A stretch of DNA of 64,000 bases from Deroplatys truncata (lineage: Eukaryota; Arthropoda; Insecta; Mantodea; Mantidae): the NCBI GenBank assembly GCA_030765065.1, contig CM060980.1, positions 59,628,364 through 59,692,363 of the forward strand, written 5' to 3'. How positions within the stretch are numbered: the first letter of the stretch is position 1; each line of letters starts with the position of its first letter. This document shows, one piece after another, positions 23,405 to 35,599 of this stretch. The notes below the pieces were generated by a model that saw only the letters and a list, made by a program, of their open reading frames with translations, had not been told where the DNA came from and did no database searches. The translations under genes and the position numbers were made by a program.

Positions 23405-24384
23405 ATGTTCATTTTATTGTTCCGCGGTTCCTTTGGTATTTTCTAGTTTTATTCGTTATAACATCATCGTAGCCAGAGGTGATTCATCTTCTAGGTAATT
23501 AAAATTGTTTACTTGTTTAATGATACCATAGTTTATCACCATTTTTAACCTCATTTGATATTTACCTTTCAAAGCCGCTAAATTTGATTTTGCTGGCAGA
23601 TATTCTATGGTTTGGAACTCTGGATTATGTAAATTAACTTAAAAATATTTATTCGCAATTCGTTTTCACTATTTCAGCCATTACCTGGTAATTAGCATAC
23701 AGCATGTTTTAAATAAGATAAAAATTATATTACATAAATTTAAATTAGGCTTATAGCGTTACTAAATACATTTTGAAATAGGCAACAAAAAATTTGGTTT
23801 GCTCTATTACACCTACATTTTAGTAGCAGTTCAACGTTTGTTAAGACCGTTTTTTTAAGATATAAGTGGCACCACCATAATAAATAATAGGAATTTTACA
23901 TATGAAATTACATTTAATGCCTAATTTTCGTTTTTGACTAGGGTTCACTTGTCCCAACAATTAAACGTAAGATCTTATTGTCTTCTAGATGGCATTTTGT
24001 TTATAATAGGGAACTATTGGTTCATATAATACTTTCTAACCTCCAATGACTTCCTATAATTGTCTGCATGAATTTTAGGCTGATTGGAAGGTCAAACAAG
24101 TAGGTTGATTTGTTTTGAATTGTAATCGTATCTATTCGCCTTTTACTAACTAAACCTTTCCCTCTTCGTATATTCAAGATTCTATATAATATACAATGCA
24201 ATATCTGCTTGCCACAAATATCAGTCTAGCTTATATTCGGTCGCAAGCATTCTATTTGTGAGAAAAGCCATAATCTTTTTATCAGATGCGAAAATAACCA
24301 TTACAAATTATGTAGAATATAGAATAATGATGCTCTAATACCTCAATTTTTGAGACGTGTTATAAATAAAAACGATGCCTTGTG
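23405..24384. other. No recognised feature
   Basis: About 1 kb of A+T-rich sequence without ORFs, tRNA boxes or similarity to the other repeats. Confidence 0.3.
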
Positions 24385-25781
24385 TATGCATGACATGACA
24401 TCGCGATAAACAGCTTAAAACACAAAGTATTGAAGAAGTAAAATCTATAACAGCGAATATCTCGGAAATAGCTGACGCCACCAATTTATATAAAATAAAT
24501 TGTGTGTTTTAAACAGATCTACATTTTTTGTGGTAAGTTTTTGAGCCTCTCTTATGGTTTAGCAGTTATTCAAAATTATACGATATTCTTTCCCAAGGAA
24601 GAAGACTTCACAGGCAATTCCCAGAAAATTTAACATATAAATTTTGTTTGTCATGTAAATAATTTTAACGTATTGTGTTTTAATAAAAATCGTTAGACCC
24701 ATTTTTTAGAAAACAAAACAGAAAAAACTTCCATGTAAAGTTTGGGGTGGGAGAGTTTCTTAAAAGTCTTCGTGTTGCACTTTTGAAAGTTCAGTAAATA
24801 TAGGACAGTTCACTTTTGAGTTTGCTGTCGCATACACATTTTTAAGAATTGTTTACTTTCTCTACTACGTATAGTAAGTAGGGGAAGTATTGCATTCCAC
24901 CCAAAAATTCGATACCGAGATTTCACCGGATATACATGTTTTGAGGCCTCCTGAGTCCAAAAAGGTATTTTTGGAAACATGTCCGTGTGTGCGTGTCCGT
25001 GTGTGCCTGTGTGTCTGTGAACCGCAATAACTCAGAAACGAACAGTCGGATAAACACCAAACTTGGTATTTAGGTTCAGTATCTTCCAGAGATGCGACAC
25101 AAAGCTTTTCAAGAAAATCCCCCCACACCAGATTACCCTTTACATGGAACATTTTTCGAACATTTTAATTTTCTCAAAAATGGCTCTAATGATTTGATTA
25201 AAATATCATATATTTAAGACACTTTCATGACGAATAAAATCTATATCTTGAATTTTTTGGGAATTTCTCCAAAAGTGTTCTTCATTGCGAACGACTTTAG
25301 CATAACTGGTAAACCATAAGAGATAGACAAAATTTTACTACCCAAAAAATGTAGATCGCGTTAAAATACATAATTTATGTCAAATACATTTTTTTTGTTG
25401 AGTGAACCATTGTCAAGATATTGCTTGTTATTCCCTTAAATTTTCCAATAATTATACTTTTTCTTAAATGGGAATTCGTTATTCATTTTTTTTTGTCCTG
25501 CTAATGCAAAGAGAATGGAATACTCTACATAGGAACCAGCTCTTAAAATATTTTACTATCGCTTAAAACCTACCAATTCCCTTTGCATCTACAAGAAAAT
25601 TAGCAATAAGGTTAACATCTCGATATTTCGATTTACATGGAGCATATGGAGAATAAGTGTTTGTAAAAATAGTTTGTACAAGAGTAGAGAAAGTTATGTG
25701 AGTGTAACACATCTGATTTTTTTTATTCAGGACACTTCAAAACTTTCTCTACCTACAATGTAAGTGGTAGAGAAAGTAACA
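24385..25781 (+). repeat. Family H (subfamily B), host of a nested copy
   Basis: The central and 3' blocks at 24385-24850 stop in ttttaagaattgttt. The last 55 bp (attcaggacacttcaaaac, then tacctacaatgtaagtggta with agagaaagtaac) reappear at about 25727-25781. The 5' third is missing. Confidence 0.8.
24851..25726 (-). repeat. Family H (subfamily A), nested insertion
   Basis: Complete copy from actttctctactacgtatag to agtagagaaagttatgtgag, tgtaacacatctg and a T-run. It lies in the T-run of the host's cttt-gtattcagg block. The microsatellite reads gtgtgtgcgtgtccgtgtg. Confidence 0.9.
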
Positions 25782-26667
25782 ATTGTGCTATTAACGACCA
25801 GCAATAAGTATTACAGATAATCGAAAGGCAAGTAGGTGTGTGAAGAAGATGCTGAAGTAAATTCGGATCGAAGAGCACGAACGTTGCCCATGAAGGAAAG
25901 GGTCGATGCTATCTCTACGGGATTGTTCCAGTATGCAAGAAGGTGTGGGAGTAGCAGGTGACCTGCTACTGGTGTTACTCCCAGCTATAAACTCCTGGCT
26001 TATCTCTGATAGACAGCCTTTTCTAAGCCCTGATGTATGACGGTCCACAGTCTCACAAAGCCTTGTTTGTAGTTGTCTTTTGTTGAGTTGCAGCAGTACA
26101 GCCAAGGTTCGGTTACATCGTGCATTACAAATAAACTGCTTGTCACTGTAATATTACACAGATAATATCTGTAGATATTAAAAATGGAGACAAATGTGAA
26201 GACGTTGCATCTGCAGAGTTTGAAAAATAACACCCTTTTAAAGACAAATCTTTGGTATAAAATCAGTTTCTCTAAATGCTAAACGCCACAGCAAAGATAT
26301 AAAATCGTTTAAACAAGCTGTTAGGACCATTTACTCTCTTCTCAAGGACAAGAAAGTCAAAGAAGCAGATAGTTGCAATTTTTTAGACAGCTTTAGAATG
26401 CTGAACTTGAATGGACAACAATACCTGTATTATAAGCTGAGAATTATTATTCATTTGAAGCTTTCTCATGGGTTTAATTTAGAATCACTGTGTTCCTTAA
26501 ATATTTATTATATCTTTAACCCTTTAAGGCAATTCATTATTGAAATTTTATCTAAAAGCGTACAAAAAGTCAATTTTAATATTTTTGGTATTTTATGCGG
26601 TTTTACTTTCTACTTTCATATTCTGTTTCCAGAATTCCAATGTTATATTTTTGAAATGGCATGTGTC
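25782..26667. other. Unassigned region with a perfect inverted repeat
   Basis: 25800-26110 is moderately GC-rich and carries an open frame on the minus strand (25791-26105) with no recognisable domain. The palindrome at 25951-25969 is listed separately. The rest is A+T-rich. Confidence 0.35.
25951..25969. repeat. Perfect inverted repeat
   Basis: GTAGCAGGTGACCTGCTAC has 9-bp arms around a single central base. An overlapping alternative hairpin pairs GGGAGTA (from 25948) with TACTCCC downstream. Confidence 0.8.
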
Positions 26668-26672
26668 CTGCA

Positions 26673-26940
26673 TGTGTAGTGGCTACCATGCTAGCCTCGA
26701 ATTCCCGAGGTTGCAGGTTCAAACCCGGCGGAGGGCGATGGACTTTTTCGGGCGTAAAGAATCTTTAGCATGGCTTCCTTTGGAAGGGAAGTAAAACCGG
26801 TGATCCAGTGCCGTATATTTACGGCACGTAAAAGAACCTCAAGTCTATAAAGAGGCATCTGAGCAAAATTACCGGTCTTTCACGTCCAATATAGAATGGG
26901 ACGCTAAGGACCACAGCAGCTAAAGAGCGTCCATAAATAA
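26673..26940 (+). repeat. S4 SINE (tRNA-derived)
   Basis: The head tgtgtagtggctaccatgct supplies an A-box-like segment. A B box, GCAGGTTCAAACCCGGC, lies about 45 bp downstream. A conserved-looking body follows, with ggcttcctttggaagggaag, gccgtatatttacggcacgt and ccggtctttcacgtccaata. It ends in a TAAATAAA-type tail near 26940. Only one copy is in the window, so the 3' end is approximate. Confidence 0.7.
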
Positions 26941-27913
26941 AACTCAATTTAATTATTTTATTAAATAGTTTAGAATTTCGTACCCGTGTATTTTGCTTGA
27001 CACTCAAGATTTAAAATATTTTCTTCCCCAATGTCTTTTTTCAACATCTTGCAATATTCAAACTGCTCCATGTGATGCAAATCTAAACCAATTTTCCTGA
27101 AATTTTAGAAATTGGTGGAGAAGTGTTGACAAAGAAACTGTCGGGATTTATTTTAGTAATTGCTTACTGATTATACATTTAAATATTTGTAATACTTAGT
27201 GCAAAAAATTAAAAAAGTGTGACAATATTTGAGAAAGTTTTACAACAAACTAATGAACATTTTCCTATAAGTCTAAATCAGATTTATTTTATTATGGTTT
27301 AGTTGTGCATAAGTTCAATTTTGAGCCTGAGATTTGTCATTTTCATCCCGAGGAGCATTTTGAAGAAGTAAAAATTTACAACCTAAAACTTATTAAATAA
27401 TTAATTAGAGGTTCCAGGTTTGATATTTGCCAATTATTAAATTTATAGAACAAGGACTGCACATTTTAGTACTTTCACCGATAGGTTGCCTTAAAGCTTA
27501 ATATGTTATTTAAATTTCTAACGCTTTCAAACAAATTGAAAAGAGGAGCCACCCATCTTGGTGATAATGACTGATTTCTGTAAAAACCTAATAATGAATT
27601 TTCTTTTTTCAATTACTTTATTTTAGTGAAATCATGCAGTTTCTTATTAGGATATTAAGTTGAATACATTCCATTGTTACAGTGGAATATTAGGATACTT
27701 TTATTTTGTGTAAAAGGAATAATCTTCATCAGCCAATGTGACAAATTTCGGTTTCAATTCGCTCGCAACTTAGTTTCTCCACTGTATTTTTGAGCATCCT
27801 TGGCTTGACTTCTCAGAAGAAGTTAATGATTTCATGCCTCCCTTTTATTTAAACGGAATAGTTTAAGCCCTAACTTAGTTCTTTCTGTGAGCTTTTATCT
27901 AAAATTCCACTTT
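26941..27913. other. No recognised feature
   Basis: A+T-rich sequence without supported ORFs or repeats. Confidence 0.3.
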
Positions 27914-28757
27914 CTACTTTCTCTGCTACGTATAGTAAGTAGAGGAAGTATTGCAATCCACTCAAAAATTTGATACTAAGGTTTCACCAGAAATACATGT
28001 TTTGAGGCCTCCTGAATCCAAAAGAAAGCATTTTTGAAAACATGCCCGTCTGTGTGTCTGTGAACAGCATAACTCAGAAACGAACAGTTGGATAAACACC
28101 AAACTTGGTATTTAGGTTCAGTATCTTCCAGAGATGCGACACAAAATTTTTCAAGAAAATTCAAGGACCCCAGATTACCCTTTACATGGAACATTTTTCG
28201 AAAATTTTTAATTTTCTCAGAAATGGCTCTAACGATTTTGATTAAAATATCATATATTTAAGATACTTTCATGACAAATAAGATCTATGTCTCGAAATTT
28301 CTGGAAATGTCTCCAAAAGTATTCTTCATTGTGAACGACTTTTGCATAACTGGTGAATCATAAGAGATAGACAAAATTTTACTACACAAAAAATGTAGAT
28401 CACGTTAAAATACACAATTTGTGTCATATATATTTTTTTTTGTTGAGTGAACCATTTTCGAGACTTTGCTTGTTATTCCCTTAAATTTTCCAATACTTAT
28501 ATGGGAATTCGCTATTCATTTTTTTTTTGTCCTGGTAATGCAAAGAGAATGGAATACTCCACATAGAAAACAGCTCTTAAAATAGTTGACTATCGCTTAA
28601 AGCCTACCAATTCCCCTTGCATCTACAAGAAAATCAGCAATAAGATTAACATCTCGATATCTCGATTAACATGAAGCATATGGAGAATAAACGTTTGTAA
28701 AAATATTTTGTACAAGAGTAGAGAAAGTTATGTGAGTGTAACACATCAAATTTTTAT
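27914..28757 (-). repeat. Family H (subfamily A), complete
   Basis: Runs from actttctctgctacgtatag to agtagagaaagttatgtgag, tgtaacacatcaaa and a T-run. The internal microsatellite is short (gtctgtgtgtctgtg). Confidence 0.9.
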
Positions 28758-28828
28758 ATACAAAATTAACTTCTGCTGATTCTTCCTTCTCTTTGCTAGA
28801 TCTATTTATTAAAATTGAGATAGGTTGT

Positions 28829-29730
28829 TGCTTCACGTATGGAAAGCCAATTTGAGAATGTTGTTCATTTTAGGAGTGGTATTTCGACTGTTGGGGAGTC
28901 GAACTTGAAGTTGTTGCAACCGCACGTATTGTAAAAAGTTTCCGGTAGCCTTCGCCCCAAGTTTAAAAATATAAACTTTTTGATTTGACTGTTTCTTTAA
29001 ATATTATATATTTATGTTTGCCTCGGCTGCGTCAGTATTTATTTTTAGAGACATGAATGTCTTAGCAGGGCGTGATGCGGCTGAAGAATGTAGGCTTACA
29101 CAGATTATAATTTTTACTTCACTCCTTGTATTAATCCTTGACACGATTTAAATAACACTTCACTGATATAGAGAGCTGTGAGATTATTTATTAATTACTT
29201 GCACGTTTTAACCCGTAAAATATTTTTCTCTCACACTGAATACGTATTAAACTTCTCGAGGACGCTTCTCACGTCCGGTTAGGAACGCTGTCTGCTAGCA
29301 ACTGAATTCTGAATTTATACAATTTGCCCTATTCCAGCTTATGATTGGCTATTCCTACTCCAATAGTATACTTTCATTTAACTTAAGCTTTTTTTCTGGT
29401 TGTTGATTGGCTATTTATAAACTGTCTCAAAATTTACATTATTGTTTCCAAGAATGACTAGCAGCATTATTAAACTTTCTAATTAATTATTGCTTCAAGG
29501 CTAGCTCATTGTTATCTCATTTTTAGCAACTTTTAACCTATTATTCTCACAGTTCCTACATTGTTAAATTACGTAATACATTCACATAACATTATTGAAC
29601 ATGTACATAATAATATAAACATTAATGCAATATATTGTTACACACATATTGCATTAAGGCGGGCTGTTATTATATTTTATATATTATATAATTAGGCTGA
29701 AATCATTTAAGTGTTAAAATCCGGCCTCCA
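28829..29730 (+). repeat. Family L repeat (LTR-like), copy 1
   Basis: Shares about 0.9 kb with copies at 31491-32350 and 62632-63580. Landmarks in order: gcttcacgtatggaaagcc; TGTTGGGGAG (28889); gtagccttcgccccaag; atgtttgcctcggctgcgtc; tagcagggcgtg; cacttcactgatat; agagctgtgagatt; a gattggctatttataaac box; acgtaatacattcacataac; and a final gggctgttatt then ccggcctcca. A 5' TG and 3' CA with no ORF inside fits a long terminal repeat. The roughly 60 bp conserved upstream of TGTTGGGG could be the end of the internal region. Confidence 0.65.
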
Positions 29731-31490
29731 AATACACCAGCAATAAAGCCGTGTGCTGTCATTTTATAACATTTCATACCTGTATAATTTATTACTTTTT
29801 CGTTTCATATATTTTTGAACTTTTTTCCACATCTTGATGGTTTTAAAAAGTAAATTAAGACCTAAATAATTACAATTACTATTGGTACCTTCTTTGCTTT
29901 TACTGGATTCTTTCGGTTGCATGCATTTACTTTCGTCTTTTAGTTTTTATGCGGAGAGAATAATAATTCTTCATAGCTTTGGTCAGAGTGTTCGCCGACA
30001 TTTGTAACTATTTTTAACAGTAGTATTATCAACTGTGAATATTAGAATGAGAAACAAATTCTCATTCGAAATCTTAGAATAATTTTTCTATATTTAGCTT
30101 AGAGCTATTCCAGTCCTAATAACAGTATTCTCCATATACTTTTAATGTTGCATCTATGGACGTAAAATTTAAAGTTTTATTTATTTTGTTATATTATTAT
30201 TTATTATTATAATTATTATTATCTAATTTGTATTTGGTTAATTCTAAGTGATTAGTGCTGCTTCAATAAAGAAAGCGTATCTGATCTTTCTCAGCAAACT
30301 GATATCAACTGTCTTGTAGGCGAGTGTAAAGGAAAATTATTTATACCATTTTCTGTAGTAATATAACATGTTCGGAATTTAACTTGAGGCAATTTGTTGC
30401 TCTATTTGTATGTGATGGCTTCATTTATTAATATAGTCAATTCAATTCGTATGCAATCTATTCATAACTTTCAGTATGACAACACTGTATTTCTGAAGAC
30501 AATCGAAGGATGACAGGATACAACACTCACTCCAAATAGGAATGAGCAACACAGACGCTTCTGTGCGCTGTTATAATGCACATATATAAGAAAATTGTAC
30601 GTAGATGCGATGCAACAGAAGTGATAAATCGAAATCGATAAAACTGTGACGAGAGACAATTTTTGCGTTTAGCCTAAATTCCTGATACTCCTATACCGAA
30701 TTAGCCACTGATTCATGGGATAAATGTATTTATAAATTAGCTCGTTAATATGAAGAAAATTGGATGATTTTAAACTACTAATTTGGATTCCTCTGTGACT
30801 ACTTCGATATCAAAACTAAATTTTTTTTAATTAAAATAGTTAAAAGTGTATTGTGATAAGGGGTTGCGAAAAGTGTTTCAAAGCATTCAGACTCATTTTA
30901 AAACATTTGTGTGTTGTATTTACGAGGTTCTGTAAAGCAATTCACGTTCTTTCTCAAGGTATTTATTTTAAAAATATAAAACAGAACTTGGCTTAAGCAG
31001 CCGAGACAGAACATGAATTGAATTTAAACTCGAATTAGCACAATGGTGGATTAAGGTGATTGGAGTTCTCAGGATTGTAGTACCTATACAAAAGAAAGGA
31101 GCTTTTGCTTGAATTCCATTACAAACAATTAGAGACACTGCATGAAGTAGTTAGCAGACGTGGGTTTACTATAGAATTTGTATAATTCATTTCCAAATGC
31201 ATGAGACCTTCAGAGAAGAACAACATCTAGGTACTATTAAATTCATTGGCAGGTAATTACAGGGTAAATTTAATTATATTTTGTATCTACAAGAGGAAAT
31301 CTTACTATGCACCAAAATCAGTTATGTATACTTCCATTGGTATTAAAAGCAAAAAGGGGTATTCGTGTAACGCGATGGATATTAGAGTATCTTACTGGGT
31401 TGGCTTAAATAGACGTGATTCAGTTTTCAGTTTAAGACATGGAGTATGCATTAACGCAAATTTGAAGAAGATATTGTCTTTACGTTGTTT
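29731..31490. other. No recognised feature between two family L repeats
   Basis: A+T-rich; TTATT-rich runs at 30185-30225. The plus ORF at 31246-31518 is short, ends inside family L and has no recognised domain. No capsid, protease or polymerase motifs were seen, so the two flanking repeats are not the ends of one intact retrotransposon. Confidence 0.35.
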
Positions 31491-32350
31491 GTTGCTACGT
31501 ATTGAAAAGCCGATTTGAAGTAGGAGTTGTATTATAGTTCAACTGTTGGGGAGCCGAATTTATAATTCGTTGCAACAGCACGTATAGTAAACAGTAGCCT
31601 TCGCCCCAAATGTATTTTCAGGTGGCCTTTGCCCCAAGTTTAAAAAAATATTAACTTTGTATTTAAACTGTTTCTTTAAATATGTAGTATTTATGTTTGC
31701 CTCTGCTGCGTCAGTATTATTTTAGAGACATGAATATCTTGGCAGGGCGTGAATGTAGGCTTACACAGATTTTAAGTTTTAACTCACTCCTTTTTATTAA
31801 TACTTGACACAAATTAAATAGCACTTCACTGATATCGAGAGCTGTGAGATTCTTTTATTTAATAGTTGCACTTTTTATTACGTATACTATTTTCGTCTCA
31901 CACGAATACGTAATTAATTTCTCTAGGACACATCTCGCATCCAGTTATAAACACTGTCCGCAGGCAACTGGATTTCAACGGTCTAAACTTGTAAATTTCT
32001 GTATTTCAAGTCTCTGATTGGCTATTTTTTATAAACTGTCACTAAAATTACATTAATGCATCGAAGAATCACAAATAACATTTAAACTCTAAAACTCATT
32101 ATTGCCTCAAGGTTACCTCATTGTTAGCCACGTTTAACTTATTATTCTCACAGCTCGAACATTATTAGATTACTAGTATATTCACATAACATTATTGTAC
32201 ATGTTTACAATAATATAAGCATATGCAATGACTGTTACATACATTTTACAAATTATTATATAAACATATTGCTTCATGGTGGGCTGTTATTGAATTTATA
32301 TATTATATAGTTAGACTGAAATTATTTAAATGTTAAAAATACTGCCTCAA
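31491..32350 (+). repeat. Family L repeat (LTR-like), copy 2
   Basis: Same orientation as copy 1; TGTTGGGGAGCCG begins at 31544 and the end atactgcctca is at 32349. It carries the gattggctattttttataaa box and lacks the gatgcggctgaag piece seen in copy 1. A repeated ccttcgccccaa/cctttgccccaa near 31600-31640 suggests a small local duplication. Confidence 0.65.
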
Positions 32351-33263
32351 ATTACAAATGAAACTGAGTTAATTAGTTTAAAGTGCTCGTATTTATAAGT
32401 GCTCATATCATTACCCTGTAATTTCTTCTAGTGCATATAATAATTCCGAGTAAATGTGAAATGTATTGAACTACAGGTATTAAATCTCATTAAATCGGTG
32501 TTCAAAAAATAAATAAATAAAACAAAATAAAAAGGAAACAAAGAAAAGGACGACTACCCCGGAAACTATATGTTTAACGTTTCTTTGCAATTGTACGCTT
32601 GCAATTTAAAGTAATTCTGTTTGCCAATAACTGGATTATTATTGACTATATCTCATACTTCAAATTTAAAATATATCAAAGTTAGGGTTCTTTTATATGC
32701 ACACATTCATGGTTGAATTATCGGTATTTAAGGAAGTATTAATATCATGCCGAGGTCAAAGTTCAGAAAAATTAAACGTTTTTCCCTTAATAACGAATCC
32801 AGTAAATGTACGCCTCCATGGCGACAATTTTTTTTTGTAGTGATAATTTAAGAGTATCTAATCAATAATAATTCTAGAGTAGCCAACAGGAATAGTTTAG
32901 TATTGTATTATTGTATTTCTTTCAGTTCACTCAATTATTGCTTTTGTCATTTTAATCTATATAAATTAAACTAGAATTTCATTTGTGGTAAGTTTTCTTA
33001 GGACCAACTGACTAGCTGTTCGATGGAAAAGTAGTACCTCTAAAGTATTGCAAACCACATCTAGGCGACCTAATATCGTATGCAGTGTGAAGGAATCCAG
33101 AGGATGCAGTAACCAGCTGCAGCATCCCAAAAATAATTTAAGATTTCTTTAATTACATACACACTGATAGTAAGACAGTAAAAATTAAACTCATCCTGAA
33201 TTTCTCGAAAAAGGAATTTTATTATTACATTTCTCAGTTTCCACTTCAAAATAACTCAAGACA
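32351..33263. other. No recognised feature
   Basis: A+T-rich spacer; an A-rich run near 32505-32550. Confidence 0.3.
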
Positions 33264-33276
33264 CTATTGGATATAC

Positions 33277-33628
33277 ATTCATTCATTCACTATTTAACGT
33301 CATCTTATGTAGGACTTACACCCTCCAGGACTTACAGGCGGGTTCCTGGGGTCAGAGGCCCATCGAGGAGCAGACAGAATGTCCAGGATGGGTGATCAGC
33401 CCGATGACTGGAATGGGATGAAGGAAGTGGTTGAAACGAAATGATGGCGAAATGGATGAAAGGAAAGGTGATGATGGAATGAATGGCGGGGGAAACCGGA
33501 GAACCCGGAGAAAACTCGCCCATACGCCGCTTTGTCCACCACAAATCCCACATGCGGGTCCCTGGGATTGAACCCGGGCCGCCTCGGTGAGAGGCGAGCC
33601 GTCTAACCACTCGGCCACGGCGCCGCCT
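33277..33628 (-). repeat. S1 SINE, copy 3
   Basis: Minus-strand copy with intact A and B boxes (tggccgagtggttagac; gggttcaatcccaggg). The tail is gaatgaatg. A perfect 13-bp duplication, CTATTGGATATAC, lies at 33264-33276 and 33629-33641. It sits in sequence without other repeats. Confidence 0.9.
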
Positions 33629-33641
33629 CTATTGGATATAC

Positions 33642-34059
33642 TTGCATGAAAAATACCCACAGAATACTTATCATGTATTTGAAAATGTTTTATATTTGCA
33701 TAAATTTACGAAGTATGAATTTCTTAAATATGTGTCTTTTATAGAAACTTAAATGTAAAGCATAACAATTTAGAAACAATTTAAATATATACAATAGAAC
33801 ATTTCAAAGTTGTTCGTAAGTCTCTACTAACGTCCCAAATCAAGCCTCTATGTGAAAGAAAACTAAATATATTTCATTTTGTTGACGCACCTGCGTTTCT
33901 ATTCTCTTCTTAATGTGGATAAAGAATGGGTGGTACTGAAAATGCAATCAGTGTACACTGTATGATATACAGTCTTAAGATCATGTATTAAAATGTTTTT
34001 GATGTAACAACGGTAAGAAAATATAATTTTATAGGTTTCTCACTTATGTATCTTTAACG
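33642..34059. other. No recognised feature
   Basis: A+T-rich spacer. Confidence 0.3.
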
Positions 34060-34580
34060 GAATTTGATTTATACAGATTGTATAGTCGAATGCATGGAAC
34101 TTTGTCGATATAATGCGCAATAGTTTATGCTGGCAAGGTAAGACTAAGCCTCTGCCACAGTCAGCTCCCATCCCTTAACTGGTTCTGCACTCCACTTAAT
34201 GCTTGTCTTTCCCCTCCCTTTTCCTTCTTTCCAGACACTGATCCTGAAACCGACCTATGTACATAGGTTAATGTTTGGTTGCCAGACTTTGACATCAAGC
34301 CAATACGAGTAGACTTATCCAAGAACTGGTGTGGATCGTCTTTGGAAAGCATGCCTTCCAGTTGCTCAGGTGAATTTTTTCCATACTCCTCCCCTTTCGC
34401 CTCTCACCTAGGCCTCACCTTCGTTCATAGATTAATACGTGTGTGTCGGACTTGAATTCAAACCAATATTGGCTCACCCAGGACTGGTGTTGAACACAAC
34501 GATTTGTGCCAACACTAAATAAAGAAAAACACTTGAAACCAAAAGCATGGGCACGTTTCCGTGCACTCAAGTGTACATCA
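34060..34580. repeat. Family P repeat, copy 1
   Basis: Aligns over about 0.5 kb with 42260-42745. Shared landmarks: gcatggaa; tttatg; taagcc; atgtacataggttaatg / atgtttatacgttaatat; tttgacat-aagccaata / tttgacataaaccaata; agcatgccttccagttgctc / agcacgccttccaaccactc; ttcatag-taat; taaataaagaaaaacact. CCAAT strings and an AATAAA signal close to one end would fit a regulatory LTR, but ends and target duplications are unresolved. Confidence 0.6.
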
Positions 34581-35118
34581 CTATACATCTGAACATCCTC
34601 AGTTCATATTGAAATATTTGCAATGTTTAAGCTTTAAGCCGGAAAAAAGGGGTGTGCAGAGCTTCCATTTTTGACGGAAGTGTTTGATGAGTAAAGAACA
34701 TAAGTATGTTTATGGAACGCAACACCGAGTAGTATTTGATTTGCTGTTAAATTGTAAGGCACATTCTTTTGGTAGATACAGGTATATTTCTGTCCTGAAT
34801 TATAGAAGGACACATGCTGTTAGCACCATCTTGTGTTGCCTCCGAGTGTACAGGAAGCTCGAGGACACTCAGAAAGACAGACAGGGTGGGTGTTCCTGTG
34901 TTTGTTCTCGAGGAATCGTTCGGAGAGTTGCCATTGCATTACCATTGTATCTTATCGCCTCCCACGCCACAACTCCGGCTCCATTTATATGTAAATATAT
35001 AGAACAGAAGCCTGTGCTGGCTCGCGTATTATGGATTTGTGGCTTAAGTAGCACTAACCTGACCCCAGCTGAAACTTATGAACTGGATGATACTGATGTA
35101 TGAACCCGGCATGTATTG
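34581..35118. other. Unassigned region with one 138-codon open frame
   Basis: An ATG at 34687 opens a plus-strand frame to a TGA at 35101-35103 (138 codons). The peptide is basic and Cys/Tyr-rich in the middle (LCCLRVYRKLEDTQKD, CSCVCSRG) and ends TYELDDTDV. It has no recognised domain and no supporting splice context, so it is listed as sequence rather than as a gene. Confidence 0.25.
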
Positions 35119-35267
35119 TTAAACTTCGACAACAACCAGCTTCGAGTGGGCGACTTCCAGTTCACGTTGTTCATCTCTTTTTGCCTTCTGGGACCTGAAT
35201 GATATACGAAGCAGTAAAGATCTGATTGGAGGAATGTATTTTGGTTTTGGCGATGCCATTTGTTTTA
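35119..35267 (-). CDS. Weak candidate exon with start and stop
   Basis: On the minus strand a strong pyrimidine tract (ttttctttttcag) ends at 35268. It is followed by eight untranslated bases and an ATG at 35259 in a fair start context. A 46-codon frame then runs to a TAA at 35119-35121. The peptide begins MASPKPKYIPPIRSLLLRIS, has a charged centre (QKAKRDEQRELEV) and ends KLVVVEV. I do not recognise it. It could be a short coding exon, a retropseudogene piece or chance; no upstream exon was found. Confidence 0.25.
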
Positions 35268-35599
35268 CTGAAAAAGAAAACTGAATCAAGGAGCTAAACA
35301 TTATTTCATTTCAAAAGAAATTGTGACAGTGAAAAAAAGTGTACTTTTACTTCAGTTGTACCTGTAAGGAAAACCGATTTTTAAAGTTTTATATTCGATT
35401 GTCCTGTGCTGGTAGAACTTTAACCAACTCCCTATGACCGCTTATCTTTTTGCTTATTTAATAGGCCAATAAAATTTTTTAACTCTAAAATAAAAAAGTA
35501 CAATTTTAAACTGGGGTTCGTAATGATTTAAATTACCATGGTTAGTTTTATTCAAACAAATTTTATGAATTGACTTACGATTATGCTATTCCCAAATAA
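35268..35599. other. No recognised feature
   Basis: A+T-rich spacer before a family H element. Confidence 0.3.

Noticed and set aside
28889..32349. Intact LTR retrotransposon bounded by family L copies 1 and 2
   Set aside because: The 1.8 kb between them has no gag, protease, reverse transcriptase or integrase motifs.
34687..35103. 138-codon ORF as a gene
   Set aside because: No domain, no promoter or splice evidence, and no conserved-looking composition; kept only as a note.
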